22,708 nt of DNA from Actinomycetes bacterium (GCA_025352305.1 JANXTQ010000207.1:1-22708); one strand, 5' to 3'. Counted from the first letter of the stretch, positions 8,301 through 15,288 are shown. A program made the numbers and translations. The notes: generated by a model not told the origin, from the sequence alone.

Positions 8301-8858
8301 TTTGGCGTCGCGAGTGACAACGGTGAACTCATTGTTTACACCGACGACGAACGCACCAGCGAGGCCTGTCGCTTTTCGTTTCCTCGTCAACACCAAGATC
8401 CGTACCTGTGCGTAGCGGACTTTTTCCGCAGCGTCGATAGTCCGGATCGCGATTACGCGAGCTTCATGCTCGTCACCATGGGATCTGCCGTGTCGCAGCG
8501 GTGCGCCGAACTATTCGCCGAAGATCGCTACACCGACTATCTGATGTTGCACGGCCTCGGTGTGGAGATGGCCGAGGCCCTGGCCGAACTATGGCATCAC
8601 CGAATTCGTGAAGAGTTGGGTTTTGCTCACGAAGACGGCCCCACTTTGACTGGACTGTTTCGCCAGCAGTATCGCGGAGGGCGTTACTCCTGGGGCTACC
8701 CCGCGTGTCCCGACCTTATGGATAACGCCAAAGTGGCCGAACTACTCGGCGCCGGTCGTATTGGGGTCGAGGTGTCCGAAGGTTTTCAGTTGCACCCCGA
8801 GCAAACCACCGACGCCATAATTTGTCATCATCCCCAGGCGAAATACTTCGTAGCCTGA
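5352..8858 (+). CDS. metH: Cobalamin-dependent methionine synthase
   Basis: 1168 residues, all MetH modules in order. The homocysteine-binding barrel (~10-325) has zinc ligands Cys238 in LNCATGP and Cys304-Cys305 in GGCCGTTPEH. The methyltetrahydrofolate (pterin-binding) barrel (~345-605) opens with VGERTNANGSKKF. A helical cobalamin cap (~640-730) precedes the B12-binding Rossmann domain, whose GDVHDIGKNLV puts the cobalt ligand at His746. The C-terminal AdoMet-binding reactivation domain (~880-1168) contains R1111-YSWGYPACPDL. The enzyme methylates homocysteine to methionine with methyl-tetrahydrofolate via methylcobalamin, and the last domain repairs oxidised cob(II)alamin using AdoMet and an electron donor. 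Length is slightly below the ~1230 of the E. coli enzyme. ATG 5352 is preferred; GTG at 5343 or TTG at 5346 are alternatives. Confidence 0.97.
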   Translation: METDHHPLRPRPRADDPYLAALERGTVIYDGATGTNLQLRDLSAGDFGGDALEGCNEILTLTRPDVIRDLHRSFLDVGVDAIETNTFGAFSVVLAEYDIADQAFDLALASATLAREVADSYSTPSARKFVAGSMGPGTKFPSLGQISYDALSASYEELAYGLLEGGVDLLLVETMYDLLSGKAAINACFRAMQRHGRVVPVQAQVTIELTGRMLPGTEIGAAITALEPLGISVLGLNCATGPVEMYEPLRQLADSAPLPLACLPNAGLPSVVDGLMHYDLTPEQLAEHLSRFVAEYGVRAVGGCCGTTPEHLAAVIDAVRPLTPGERRPQLDPAVASLYSSTPYHQDRSVLLVGERTNANGSKKFRDAMLVADWDTCVAMAREQIKEGAHILDVCVDYTGADGVSDMHEVMSRLATQSSVPVMVDTTEIAVARSALCWLGGKALLNSVNLEEGDGPGTRLDGFLSLAAEFGCGVVATCIDEEGQARTADWKVRAARAITDLAVERYGLSRHDIFIDPLALPLSTGMAESRRDGIETIEAIRRIKGELPGVHTILGLSNVSFGLNPAARQVLNSVFLHECAAAGLDAAIVHASKILPLARIDDEVRQICMDLIYDHRRDDYDPLQELLRRFEGVSTSDNAKSNLDELPLHERLRRRIIDGARVGLEEDLQLALDEPVAPLDIVNDILLEGMREVGDLFATGEMQLPFVLQSAETMKSAVSFLEPYMEKSDQGGRGTVVLATVKGDVHDIGKNLVDIILTNNGYEVVNLGIKVGVNEMVAAVQQHHADALGMSGLLVKSTLIMRENLEVMNDLGLSNVPVLLGGAALTRTYVERDMRETYQGRVFYGKDAFEGLRVLDRLGELRKSGEIDETFGREISQRRVARRSRDGAGVAPDGLPTRSPSVVDTNELYTPPFIGSRVAKGMSIDEISEFLNLTALFRNQWGYRPEDAEDDTAFKDRVKSVLRDQLAMVKEQNLLIPQVVWGHFGVASDNGELIVYTDDERTSEACRFSFPRQHQDPYLCVADFFRSVDSPDRDYASFMLVTMGSAVSQRCAELFAEDRYTDYLMLHGLGVEMAEALAELWHHRIREELGFAHEDGPTLTGLFRQQYRGGRYSWGYPACPDLMDNAKVAELLGAGRIGVEVSEGFQLHPEQTTDAIICHHPQAKYFVA

Positions 8859-8863
8859 GTCGC

Positions 8864-8884
8864 CGCGAGCGGTAGGGACTCGCG
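8864..8884 (+). terminator. Weak hairpin after metH (possible terminator)
   Basis: CGCGAG (8864-8869) and CTCGCG (8879-8884) form a 6-bp perfect stem with a 9-base loop, five bases after the metH stop. No T-run follows, so it is not a canonical intrinsic terminator. The rest of the ~160-bp spacer up to the next gene shows nothing beyond AAGG at 9013-9016, the ribosome site of that gene. Confidence 0.25.
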
Positions 8885-9021
8885 ATTGACGTCGGCGGCG
8901 CGAGGTTATTTGCGACGAGCAACGCCGTAGACTTTTGTGTCAACGATGAATAGACCCATCGAAAAACACGGGCGACTAGGTCGAGCGATCCGTGAACTCC
9001 CATGCACGACGTAAGGCAACA

Positions 9022-10008
9022 ATGCGAATGAAGTCCACCAAGATGCACCTCGCGGGGATCGCCCTCACGATGGCGCTCCTTGCGCCCTTGCTCAGCACGA
9101 CGTCGGCGCACGCGGCCACCCTGTTGGCTTGGCGGCCCACGATGGATCAGTTGACGACGCTGCTCGGCAGTTCACTCGCCAAGTCCACGTTGCCCGATCT
9201 CAGTGCGAGCGTTCCGCCTGGTTCCAAAATACATTCGCCGGTCTTTAACAAAATTCCCTTGGCGTGTTTCAATCCGGACAAGAGCGTCGGCGTTCCGGCC
9301 AACGTCGGCACTCGATGCCTTTTCGGCGATCGTCACGTGCATCGACGGATCATCCTCTTCGGTGATGACACGGCCGCAATGTGGTTGCCCGCAATGAGCC
9401 TGGTGGCCGCGGAGCTGCACTGGAAACTATTTTTTATCGGAAAACCTGGCTGTAGCCCGTGGGGACTCTCCGCACACGCTGGAACATACTCCTGTCGAAA
9501 ATTTATTCGCGAAGAGTTGTCGTTCATCAACACTCAACACGTGCGATACGTGATGCCAATGGGCACCAAGGTCTCGTGGCACCACACCAAAAATGCCACC
9601 CTTAAGCAGCTGGGCGCAGAGATGACGGCAACAATCGCTGCCCTGCGGCCGAGCCATTCACACATCATTCTTTTTCAGACGATTCCTCAGTTCAACCCCG
9701 GATTTACCGAGCGAGCTCCCCTGTCCTGTTTTGCTCGACGCGGTGATTTACGAACCTGCGAGGCAGTCCTTCACAACGTTGCGCTGCACTCCACTCTCGC
9801 CGAAGCATTGCCCATTGTCGCGAGGGCGCAAAAGTTCCCGCTGATCGAAACGACTCCGTTTTTTTGTCACACGAGTCGCTGCGCGCTCTACTTGCAAACT
9901 CCGGCAGGAAATATTTTGGTCTACAGCGACCGTTTCCACATGGGTGGTTGGTACGCGCTGTACATTTCTCGAGCACTCGAAGAGACGCTCAAGCCCACGT
10001 TGCGCTAG
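9022..10008 (+). CDS. Secreted SGNH-like protein with altered catalytic serine
   Basis: 328 residues. The N-terminus is a signal peptide: basic start, hydrophobic stretch IALTMALLAPLLS, likely cleavage after AHA near residue 33. The mature part resembles the SGNH domain often fused to membrane acyltransferase-3 proteins: block I FGDDTAAMWLPAM (114 onward), the KPGCSPWG cysteine segment, alternating Cys pairs, and a C-terminal SDRFHMGG giving the Asp303-x-x-His306 dyad. In active relatives block I reads GDSHAAQW. Here the nucleophile position is Asp116 and the following His is Thr117, so ordinary esterase or acetyltransferase chemistry looks unlikely. ATG 9022 is preferred because AAGG lies five bases upstream; GTG 8992 is the alternative. 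It stands alone, without a membrane acyltransferase partner in the window. Confidence 0.7.
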   Translation: MRMKSTKMHLAGIALTMALLAPLLSTTSAHAATLLAWRPTMDQLTTLLGSSLAKSTLPDLSASVPPGSKIHSPVFNKIPLACFNPDKSVGVPANVGTRCLFGDRHVHRRIILFGDDTAAMWLPAMSLVAAELHWKLFFIGKPGCSPWGLSAHAGTYSCRKFIREELSFINTQHVRYVMPMGTKVSWHHTKNATLKQLGAEMTATIAALRPSHSHIILFQTIPQFNPGFTERAPLSCFARRGDLRTCEAVLHNVALHSTLAEALPIVARAQKFPLIETTPFFCHTSRCALYLQTPAGNILVYSDRFHMGGWYALYISRALEETLKPTLR

Positions 10009-11633
10009 GAGCGCCGCGAGCCGAGAGCGACGGGAGTCGACGCACTCAGTGCGTCACGTGCGTGATAGCTCGAACGCGTCAGGGGTGACGCCTGCACGTG
10101 GGCCAGCCCGAGCGAACGGCCAAACTGGGCGAGTCGATCAAACTCCTCGGGATGCCACCAACGAACCACGGGCAGATGCTGCGCACTCGGGCGAAGGTAC
10201 TGACCAATCGTGACAATGGAGACGCCCACGCTCGCGAGATCGATCAACGTCTCTTCAACTTCGTCGGGCCGTTCACCGAGTCCGACCATCAGTCCTGATT
10301 TGGTCACGTGACCCGCGGCTCGAGAACGAGCCAGCACCGTAAGTGAGCGGGCGTAACTGGCGCTCGGGCGAACCGCACGCTGCAGTCGTGCGACCGTTTC
10401 AATATTGTGGTTCACCACGTCGGGTGCGGCATCGAAGATCATCTGCAGAGAATTCGTATCGCCACGAAGATCACTGATCAGCACTTCCACGTTCGTGTCC
10501 GCTCGACGGGAGCGAATGGCGCGAATGGAGTCCGCAATCGCCATCGCACCACCGTCACTCAGATCGTCGCGCGCCACGCACGTAATAACTGCGTGAGCCA
10601 GGTTGAGTCGTTCGACCGCCTCGGCGACGCGAGACGGCTCGGTTGGATCCAATTCGAGCGGTTTGCGCGTATCAATCAAGCAAAAACCGCAGGCCCGAGT
10701 GCAGCGCTGCCCGTTGACCATAAAGGTGGCGGTACCCGCGCTCCAACACTCAAAGATGTTGGGACACCCGGCCTCTTCACACACTGTGGTGAGTTTCAAA
10801 TCTTCGGTCAATGTCCGCAGCGACTGATACTGCTCGCCCATCTGGACGGGGACCCGTAGCCACGCCGGCTTACGTTCGCGCAGCGATAGTGCGCTGTCGG
10901 GGTTCACGCCCGCTCGACGTAGTCGGCGAATCAAGGGACGTTCGTTGCTCGACGACGACGCGCCCCGGTCTACTGAAGCAACAGACGACTCGTGTGAGAG
11001 TCGATGAGAGAGTTCCTCGCCGAGGCGGTCCTCGACGTCGCTGAGTGGTGCCGAGACTCCCAGCGAGCGCAGTGAGCCCACTGGAAATTGGGAAATCCCG
11101 CACGGAATAATCGCGGAGAACGCCGCCAAATCAACCGTGACATTGAGCGCAACTCCGTGGAGCGTTCGTCGTCGCCCGCGGTCGTCACGCTGCGTTCGAA
11201 CGCCCACGGCGGCAATCTTGATCGGCGCGGTGTCGAGATGAGCCCATACGCCAGGAAAACCTTCTAGGCGTCCGACGCGACCGAGAACTGCGTCGGTGTT
11301 GAAACTATTTACGGTGACAATCACGGCCTCTTCAAGACTCGCGACGTGCTGGCGACCGGAACCGGGATCATCTCCCACCGTGACGATCGCCCACGCCACA
11401 ATTTGACCCGGACCGTGAAAGGTGATCTCGCCTCCGCGGTCCGCGACCACAATGTCGGCCGCCAATGTTTCGGGATTGATTAAAAAGTCGTCGGAGTTCG
11501 CGCGTACGCCCAGGGTGTACGTGGCCGGATGCTCCATCAGCAAGAGGTAGTCGTCCGCTGCGCCGTGCAGCGCGTGTTGCAGGTCGTTGGCTTCAGCGAA
11601 GCTCACGCGACCGAGGTGACGGCGACGCAGCAC
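10005..11633 (-). CDS. Octanoyltransferase-lipoyl synthase fusion (LipB-LipA)
   Basis: A single 542-codon frame carries both steps of de novo lipoylation. Residues 1-~212 are LipB: RGGEITFHGPGQ, Lys139 in PIKIAAVGVR, HGVALNV, and the thioester-forming Cys178 in PCGISQF. After a polar linker (~215-248, Ser-rich), residues ~250-542 are radical-SAM LipA: RKPAWLRV, the auxiliary-cluster cysteines C285-x4-C290-x5-C296 (VCEEAGCPNIFECW), the SAM-cluster motif C311-x3-C315-x2-C318 (CTRACGFC), and the terminal RSSYHA with the cluster-ligating Ser522. LipB moves octanoate from acyl carrier protein to the E2 lysine; LipA inserts two sulfurs. No key residue is missing in either half. GTG 11633 directly abuts the E2 stop (TAA-GTG), indicating translational coupling. 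In most genomes these are two genes. Confidence 0.93.
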   Translation of the reverse strand: MLRRRHLGRVSFAEANDLQHALHGAADDYLLLMEHPATYTLGVRANSDDFLINPETLAADIVVADRGGEITFHGPGQIVAWAIVTVGDDPGSGRQHVASLEEAVIVTVNSFNTDAVLGRVGRLEGFPGVWAHLDTAPIKIAAVGVRTQRDDRGRRRTLHGVALNVTVDLAAFSAIIPCGISQFPVGSLRSLGVSAPLSDVEDRLGEELSHRLSHESSVASVDRGASSSSNERPLIRRLRRAGVNPDSALSLRERKPAWLRVPVQMGEQYQSLRTLTEDLKLTTVCEEAGCPNIFECWSAGTATFMVNGQRCTRACGFCLIDTRKPLELDPTEPSRVAEAVERLNLAHAVITCVARDDLSDGGAMAIADSIRAIRSRRADTNVEVLISDLRGDTNSLQMIFDAAPDVVNHNIETVARLQRAVRPSASYARSLTVLARSRAAGHVTKSGLMVGLGERPDEVEETLIDLASVGVSIVTIGQYLRPSAQHLPVVRWWHPEEFDRLAQFGRSLGLAHVQASPLTRSSYHARDALSASTPVALGSRRS

Positions 11634-12851
11634 TTATCGCTCGACGTCAATATCGATACTCGACAACAGTTCGCCCACGCGTTCCAGATACGACGCGGCG
11701 CTCGCCGCATCACTCACGCGATGATCAAAGGTCAGCGACAGCACAATTCGATGACCCACCTCAATGACGTCCACGCCCTCGCGATGAGTCACCACCGGAA
11801 CTGTTCGCAGCGCGCCCACGGACAGGACTGCAACTTGGGGCTGGATGATGATTGGCTGGCTCAAGAGCGTGTGAGCACTGGGCGCGCCCATCAAGGTGAA
11901 CGTGCCACCCATGAGGTCGTCCGTCGTGAGTTGGCGGGTCTGGAGCCGTTGATCGAGGTCGGCCAATCGACGGGCCAATGCACGAAGCGTGAGTCCCGCC
12001 GCGGCGTGCACCACCGGAACGAGCATGCCGTCGCGGTCGCCGTGTCGCGCGAAACCCAAATTGATCGTGCGGTGTTGTACTACTTCGCTGTCGGCGAAAG
12101 TGGAGTTGAGCGACGCAAACTCTCCCAACGCGCGCACGGCGGCAATGGCCACCACGGCCTCGTCCGGGATTGGATCGCCGTCGTGAGTGACGCGCGAAAT
12201 CGCGTCCAGCCGTGCCAAAACTGAGGCGTCGATGTCAACGGCCACGAAGCCGTGGGGGGTGGACTGCGCCGACATCACCATGTGCTCAGCCATTCGACGT
12301 CGGCCATTGGAGAGCGGAATCGAGACGTCGTCAGTCGGGCCGTTCGCCACGGCGGCTTCCGCGTCGCGACGCGTAATTGATCCGCCCGGTCCGCTGCCAC
12401 GCAGAGAGCGCGGATCGACACCGGCGTCGTTAAGTATTCGTCGTACAACGGGCGATAGGACCACACCGCTCGCCGTTCGCGACGTCGCCGCACTCGATGG
12501 CGCCGGTGCCGACGCTGGCGGTGTGCTCGCAACGTTGCTAACGACTTCGGGAGCGCTCGATGGCGCACTTGGTTCTGCTGAGGGCGCGGGCGACGCCGCT
12601 GCGGGCGTTGCGTCCGCACTATCGCCGATAACTGCGAGCACGGCACCGACTTCAACCGTGTCGCCTTCATTCGCCACAATTTTGAGTAGGTACCCAGCCG
12701 CGGGCGACGGCATCTCGGAGTCCACCTTGTCTGTGGAGATCTCGCAGATGGGCTCATCGCGATCGATGTGGTCGCCCACCTTTTTCATCCACTTGATGAC
12801 AATGCCTTCGGTTACAGATTCACCGAGAGAAGGGAGCAGAACATCAACCAA
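11634..12851 (-). CDS. 2-oxoacid dehydrogenase E2 (dihydrolipoamide acyltransferase)
   Basis: 405 residues from TTG 12851. A lipoyl domain (2-~76) starts VDVLLPSLGESVTEG and carries the lipoylated Lys42 in STDKVDSEMPSP. An Ala/Pro/Ser linker (~80-125) follows, then an E1/E3-binding domain (~128-163, SPVVRRILNDAGVDP...GSGPGGSITRRD) and the acyltransferase domain (~180-405). The catalytic motif reads FDHRVSDAA where the family has DHRxxDG: His and Asp are kept, Gly is Ala. The preceding 'FTxxNxG' segment is also unusual (GTFTLMGAPSAHTLL). It transfers the acyl group from lipoamide to CoA in a pyruvate, 2-oxoglutarate or branched-chain complex; sequence alone does not tell which, and no E1 is in the window. 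The TTG start gives the family N-terminus and overlaps the Lpd stop by 8 bp; the next upstream start (TTG 12878) adds nine non-family residues. Confidence 0.88.
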   Translation of the reverse strand: MVDVLLPSLGESVTEGIVIKWMKKVGDHIDRDEPICEISTDKVDSEMPSPAAGYLLKIVANEGDTVEVGAVLAVIGDSADATPAAASPAPSAEPSAPSSAPEVVSNVASTPPASAPAPSSAATSRTASGVVLSPVVRRILNDAGVDPRSLRGSGPGGSITRRDAEAAVANGPTDDVSIPLSNGRRRMAEHMVMSAQSTPHGFVAVDIDASVLARLDAISRVTHDGDPIPDEAVVAIAAVRALGEFASLNSTFADSEVVQHRTINLGFARHGDRDGMLVPVVHAAAGLTLRALARRLADLDQRLQTRQLTTDDLMGGTFTLMGAPSAHTLLSQPIIIQPQVAVLSVGALRTVPVVTHREGVDVIEVGHRIVLSLTFDHRVSDAASAASYLERVGELLSSIDIDVER

Positions 12852-14265
12852 CGTGAAGACCGCGCCCCGCGAGAGCAATCAACGTCTCGCCAAAAGTTTC
12901 TGACAACGAGGGGTGCGGCTGAATGAGCGCGGCAGCTTCTTCGGCCGTGGCTTCCCAGTTCACTGCGAAGTATCCGGCACCGAGTTGCTCAGTGACCCAA
13001 GGTCCCGCCATGTGTACGCCGAGTAACTGGCCGGCGGTGCCGTCGGCACGTTTTTCGGCAATCACTTTTACGACGCCGTCGGTGTCACCAATGATGCGCG
13101 CGCGACTGTTGCCGCCGAACGGATCCTTTTTAACAATGACGTCGTAACCGCGCTCTTTAGCGGCCGCTTCGCTCAGACCGCAGAAAGCCACTTCGGGGTT
13201 CGAGTAGATGGCCCACGGCACGCGGTCGTAGTCGACCGGTACGGGATTTTCGCCCAAGATGGTCTTGATGACCACAATCGCCTCGGCGAAGGCGACGTGA
13301 GCGAGCTGGGGGGTGTTGGCCACCACGTCGCCGACCGCGAACACTTTGGCATTGGCGGTGCGCATGGAGCCGTCGGTCTCGACGAATCCCTTTTCATTTA
13401 TCGTCAAGCCGGCCCCGTCGCCGAGCAGCCCCTCGGTGCGCGCCCGTCGACCGACGGAGATAACGACTAGTTCGGTCTCAATATCGTCGGCGCCCTCAAC
13501 GTGCACCGTGGTCTTGGTGCCCTTCTTGTTGGGTGAGTGCCCGGTGACCTTGGCGTCCGTGCGAATCTCAATCCCGCGCTTTTTAAACGCCCGCTGCACC
13601 ACTGCGGCAACGTCGCTGTCACAGCCGGTCAAAATGGCCGGCAGTCCTTCAAGAATCGTGACGGAGGTTCCCATGTCGGCGAGCATCGAAGCGAACTCAC
13701 AGCCAATTGCGCCACCGCCAATCACGACCGCGGATTTTGGCAGCGAGGAGAGTTCCAAGAACTCATCGGACGTCACGACCAGTTTGGTGTCAACGTCAAA
13801 TCCCGCAATGGTGCGCGGCACGGAGCCCGCGGCGAGAACAACGTGCTCACCCACCAGAGTGGTGCCGGCGTCGGCACCATCGGTCACCGTGACGACGTTG
13901 TTCGCGTCGAGTCGTCCGGTCCCCGAAAAAACAGTGACCTTTCGACCCTTCAAGAGGCCGGTGAGTCCCTTAAAGAGAGTGTCGACGACGTCGTTCTTTC
14001 GTTGTTGACTCACGGCGAAATCGATCGACAACTCACCGGTCGTAAATCCAAAATCTCCCGAGTGCTCAATAGTGCGTCGAATGTGGGCAGTTTCTAAGAA
14101 CTCTTTCGCCGGTACGCAACCGCGGTGAAGACACGTGCCACCGACCTTGTCGCGCTCGACAATGGCGATATTGAGCCCGCCCGACGCTCCATACAAAGCG
14201 GCGGCGTATCCGCCAGGACCCCCGCCGATAACGACCACATCAAACGACTGGGATTCGGAAGCCAC
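12844..14265 (-). CDS. lpd: Dihydrolipoamide dehydrogenase (E3)
   Basis: 473 residues from GTG 14265. An FAD-binding GGGPGGYAAA (14-23) precedes the redox disulfide GGTCLHRGC (Cys45 and Cys50). The NAD-binding fold holds VIGGGAIGCEFASMLADMG, then the second FAD motif VFAVGDVVANTPQLAHVA. The dimer interface domain ends with QPHPSLSETFGE, supplying the His-Glu pair of the partner active site. It reoxidises dihydrolipoyl E2 with NAD+, and lies directly upstream of the E2 and lipoylation genes. I prefer the GTG because AAAGGA stands seven bases upstream and a TATAAA hexamer overlaps the alternative ATG at 14292, placing the likely transcription start downstream of that ATG. The CLHRGC disulfide loop differs from the more common CLNxGC but keeps spacing. 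Confidence 0.93.
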   Translation of the reverse strand: MASESQSFDVVVIGGGPGGYAAALYGASGGLNIAIVERDKVGGTCLHRGCVPAKEFLETAHIRRTIEHSGDFGFTTGELSIDFAVSQQRKNDVVDTLFKGLTGLLKGRKVTVFSGTGRLDANNVVTVTDGADAGTTLVGEHVVLAAGSVPRTIAGFDVDTKLVVTSDEFLELSSLPKSAVVIGGGAIGCEFASMLADMGTSVTILEGLPAILTGCDSDVAAVVQRAFKKRGIEIRTDAKVTGHSPNKKGTKTTVHVEGADDIETELVVISVGRRARTEGLLGDGAGLTINEKGFVETDGSMRTANAKVFAVGDVVANTPQLAHVAFAEAIVVIKTILGENPVPVDYDRVPWAIYSNPEVAFCGLSEAAAKERGYDVIVKKDPFGGNSRARIIGDTDGVVKVIAEKRADGTAGQLLGVHMAGPWVTEQLGAGYFAVNWEATAEEAAALIQPHPSLSETFGETLIALAGRGLHVG

Positions 14266-14291
14266 ACTGCGTCCTTTCGCTGGCAACGGCA

Positions 14292-14297
14292 TTTATA
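14292..14297 (-). promoter_or_regulatory. Putative -10 element (TATAAA) upstream of lpd
   Basis: The minus strand reads GTTATAAATG here. TATAAA lies about 27 bases before GTG 14265, so a start seven bases downstream would leave a ~20-base leader containing AAAGGA. This would give lpd, E2 and lipB-lipA their own promoter inside the rrf2-rnhA-lpd run. Confidence 0.35.
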
Positions 14298-14314
14298 ACG
14301 TCCTGAATCTTACT

Positions 14315-14335
14315 GATTGGCTCCGTGTGCCAATC
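14315..14335 (-). terminator. Hairpin between rnhA and lpd
   Basis: GATTGGC (14315-14321) and GCCAATC (14329-14335) make a perfect 7-bp stem with a 7-base loop, two bases after the RNase HI stop. No U-run follows on the minus strand, so it may attenuate or stabilise the 3' end rather than terminate fully. Confidence 0.35.
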
Positions 14336-14337
14336 TT

Positions 14338-14781
14338 TCAACCCGCACTCGCGGAGCTCTGTGAGTACGCCGCCGCGGTCGCGAGTGAGTCAACGAAATC
14401 GTTGTCGGGGTCACCGGAGTGACCCTTCACCCACGTAAAACTGATTGTGCGGTCCCCTGCGAAGGCCAGCGCGAACAGGTCCTCCCACAGATCCCGATTC
14501 GCTACGGGCTGGCCTTGTGAGTTTTTCCATCCGCGTCGCAACCATCCCGCGTGCCAGCGATCGTTGAAGCACTTAACGACGTACATGGAGTCGCTCACGA
14601 TCTCGATGTCACCGACCGGATTCGCTCGTAACGCTTCAATGACCGCGAGAACTTCCATTCGCTGATTGGTGGTATCGGCCGATGCCCCACTGGCGTAGTG
14701 CTCGGAATTTTCCGCCCACGCCCAACCTCCAGGACCGGGATTGCCGCGACAGGAACCGTCGGTATTAATTCTGATTGTCAC
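14338..14781 (-). CDS. rnhA: Ribonuclease HI
   Basis: 147 residues, typical bacterial RNase HI. All catalytic positions are visible: Asp8 in NTDGSCRGNPGPGG, Glu43 in TTNQRMEVLA, Asp64 in IVSDSMYVV, His121 and Asp131 in WVKGHSGDPDNDFVD. It cuts the RNA strand of RNA-DNA hybrids with Mg2+, removing R-loops and primers. The basic handle helix (WHAGWLRRGWKNSQGQP) is present. The GTG start overlaps the Rrf2-gene stop in a GTGA, so translation is probably coupled to that regulator. Why an R-loop nuclease should share an operon with it is not clear. Confidence 0.95.
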   Translation of the reverse strand: MTIRINTDGSCRGNPGPGGWAWAENSEHYASGASADTTNQRMEVLAVIEALRANPVGDIEIVSDSMYVVKCFNDRWHAGWLRRGWKNSQGQPVANRDLWEDLFALAFAGDRTISFTWVKGHSGDPDNDFVDSLATAAAYSQSSASAG

Positions 14782-15233
14782 GAACGCGTGTGCCAGGCGT
14801 CAGGGTCCTTGGTGAGCGACGTGACGACGTCGGGCAACTGACCACTGACTACGTCGGCCAAGGTGACGTGCTCGAGCACGAGGCGAAGTGACGCACGAAC
14901 GGCGACCCAAACATCTTGGAGGTGCGTGGCCGCACCTTCGTAGTGCAGAGTTTCGGGTCGCATTCCGCGAACTCCGGCCATGGGTCCACCCAGTACGCGC
15001 AGTACGTCAGCAATCGTGATCTCCGTGGCGGGTCGGGCCAGGCGAAATCCGCCGTCCGAACCGCGTTGAGAGCTGACGAGCGATCCGCGACGCAGTTCAG
15101 AGAGAATCGCACCGAGAAATTTGGGCGGCAGACCCTGTTCGTGAGCGAGGTGATCGGCGCTGACCGATTCGTCCGTTGACGCCAGGGTGAGCAGCGCGCG
15201 AATGGCGTAGTCGGCCTTCGCGGGGATCTGCAC
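14778..15233 (-). CDS. Rrf2-family transcriptional regulator lacking cluster-binding cysteines
   Basis: 151 residues. The N-terminal winged helix-turn-helix is characteristic: AKADYAIRALLTLA, LPPKFLGAILSELRRGSLVSSQRGSDGGFRLARP, then EITIADVLRVLGGP. Members such as IscR, NsrR and RsrR bind DNA as dimers, and many sense iron, NO or redox state through a Fe-S cluster held by three cysteines in the C-terminal half. This protein has no cysteine at all, so it must work without such a cluster or through another ligand. The GTG start is directly preceded by AGGAGG, too close for a standard ribosome site, with CAGAAT six bases before it as a weak -10. It is the first gene of the rrf2-rnhA-lpd-E2-lipB-lipA run and divergent from thiE. 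Confidence 0.85.
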   Translation of the reverse strand: MQIPAKADYAIRALLTLASTDESVSADHLAHEQGLPPKFLGAILSELRRGSLVSSQRGSDGGFRLARPATEITIADVLRVLGGPMAGVRGMRPETLHYEGAATHLQDVWVAVRASLRLVLEHVTLADVVSGQLPDVVTSLTKDPDAWHTRS

Positions 15234-15288
15234 CCTCCTATTCTGCCCGTTCTCGCCCGAGCGCCCCGACCACCGCTCGAGCGCCTCG

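Noticed and set aside
11529..12224. 231-codon plus-strand ORF antisense to the E2/lipB junction.
   Set aside because: Overlaps two confidently identified genes on the other strand; His/Arg-rich nonsense typical of an antisense frame.
12187..12903. 238-codon plus-strand ORF antisense to the E2 gene, Ala/Ser-rich.
   Set aside because: It lies wholly opposite a well-supported gene with conserved domains, has no family motif, and its composition is what a high-GC antisense frame gives.
13313..14008. 231-codon plus-strand ORF antisense to lpd.
   Set aside because: Shadow of the lpd coding frame; no recognisable domain and no start signals.
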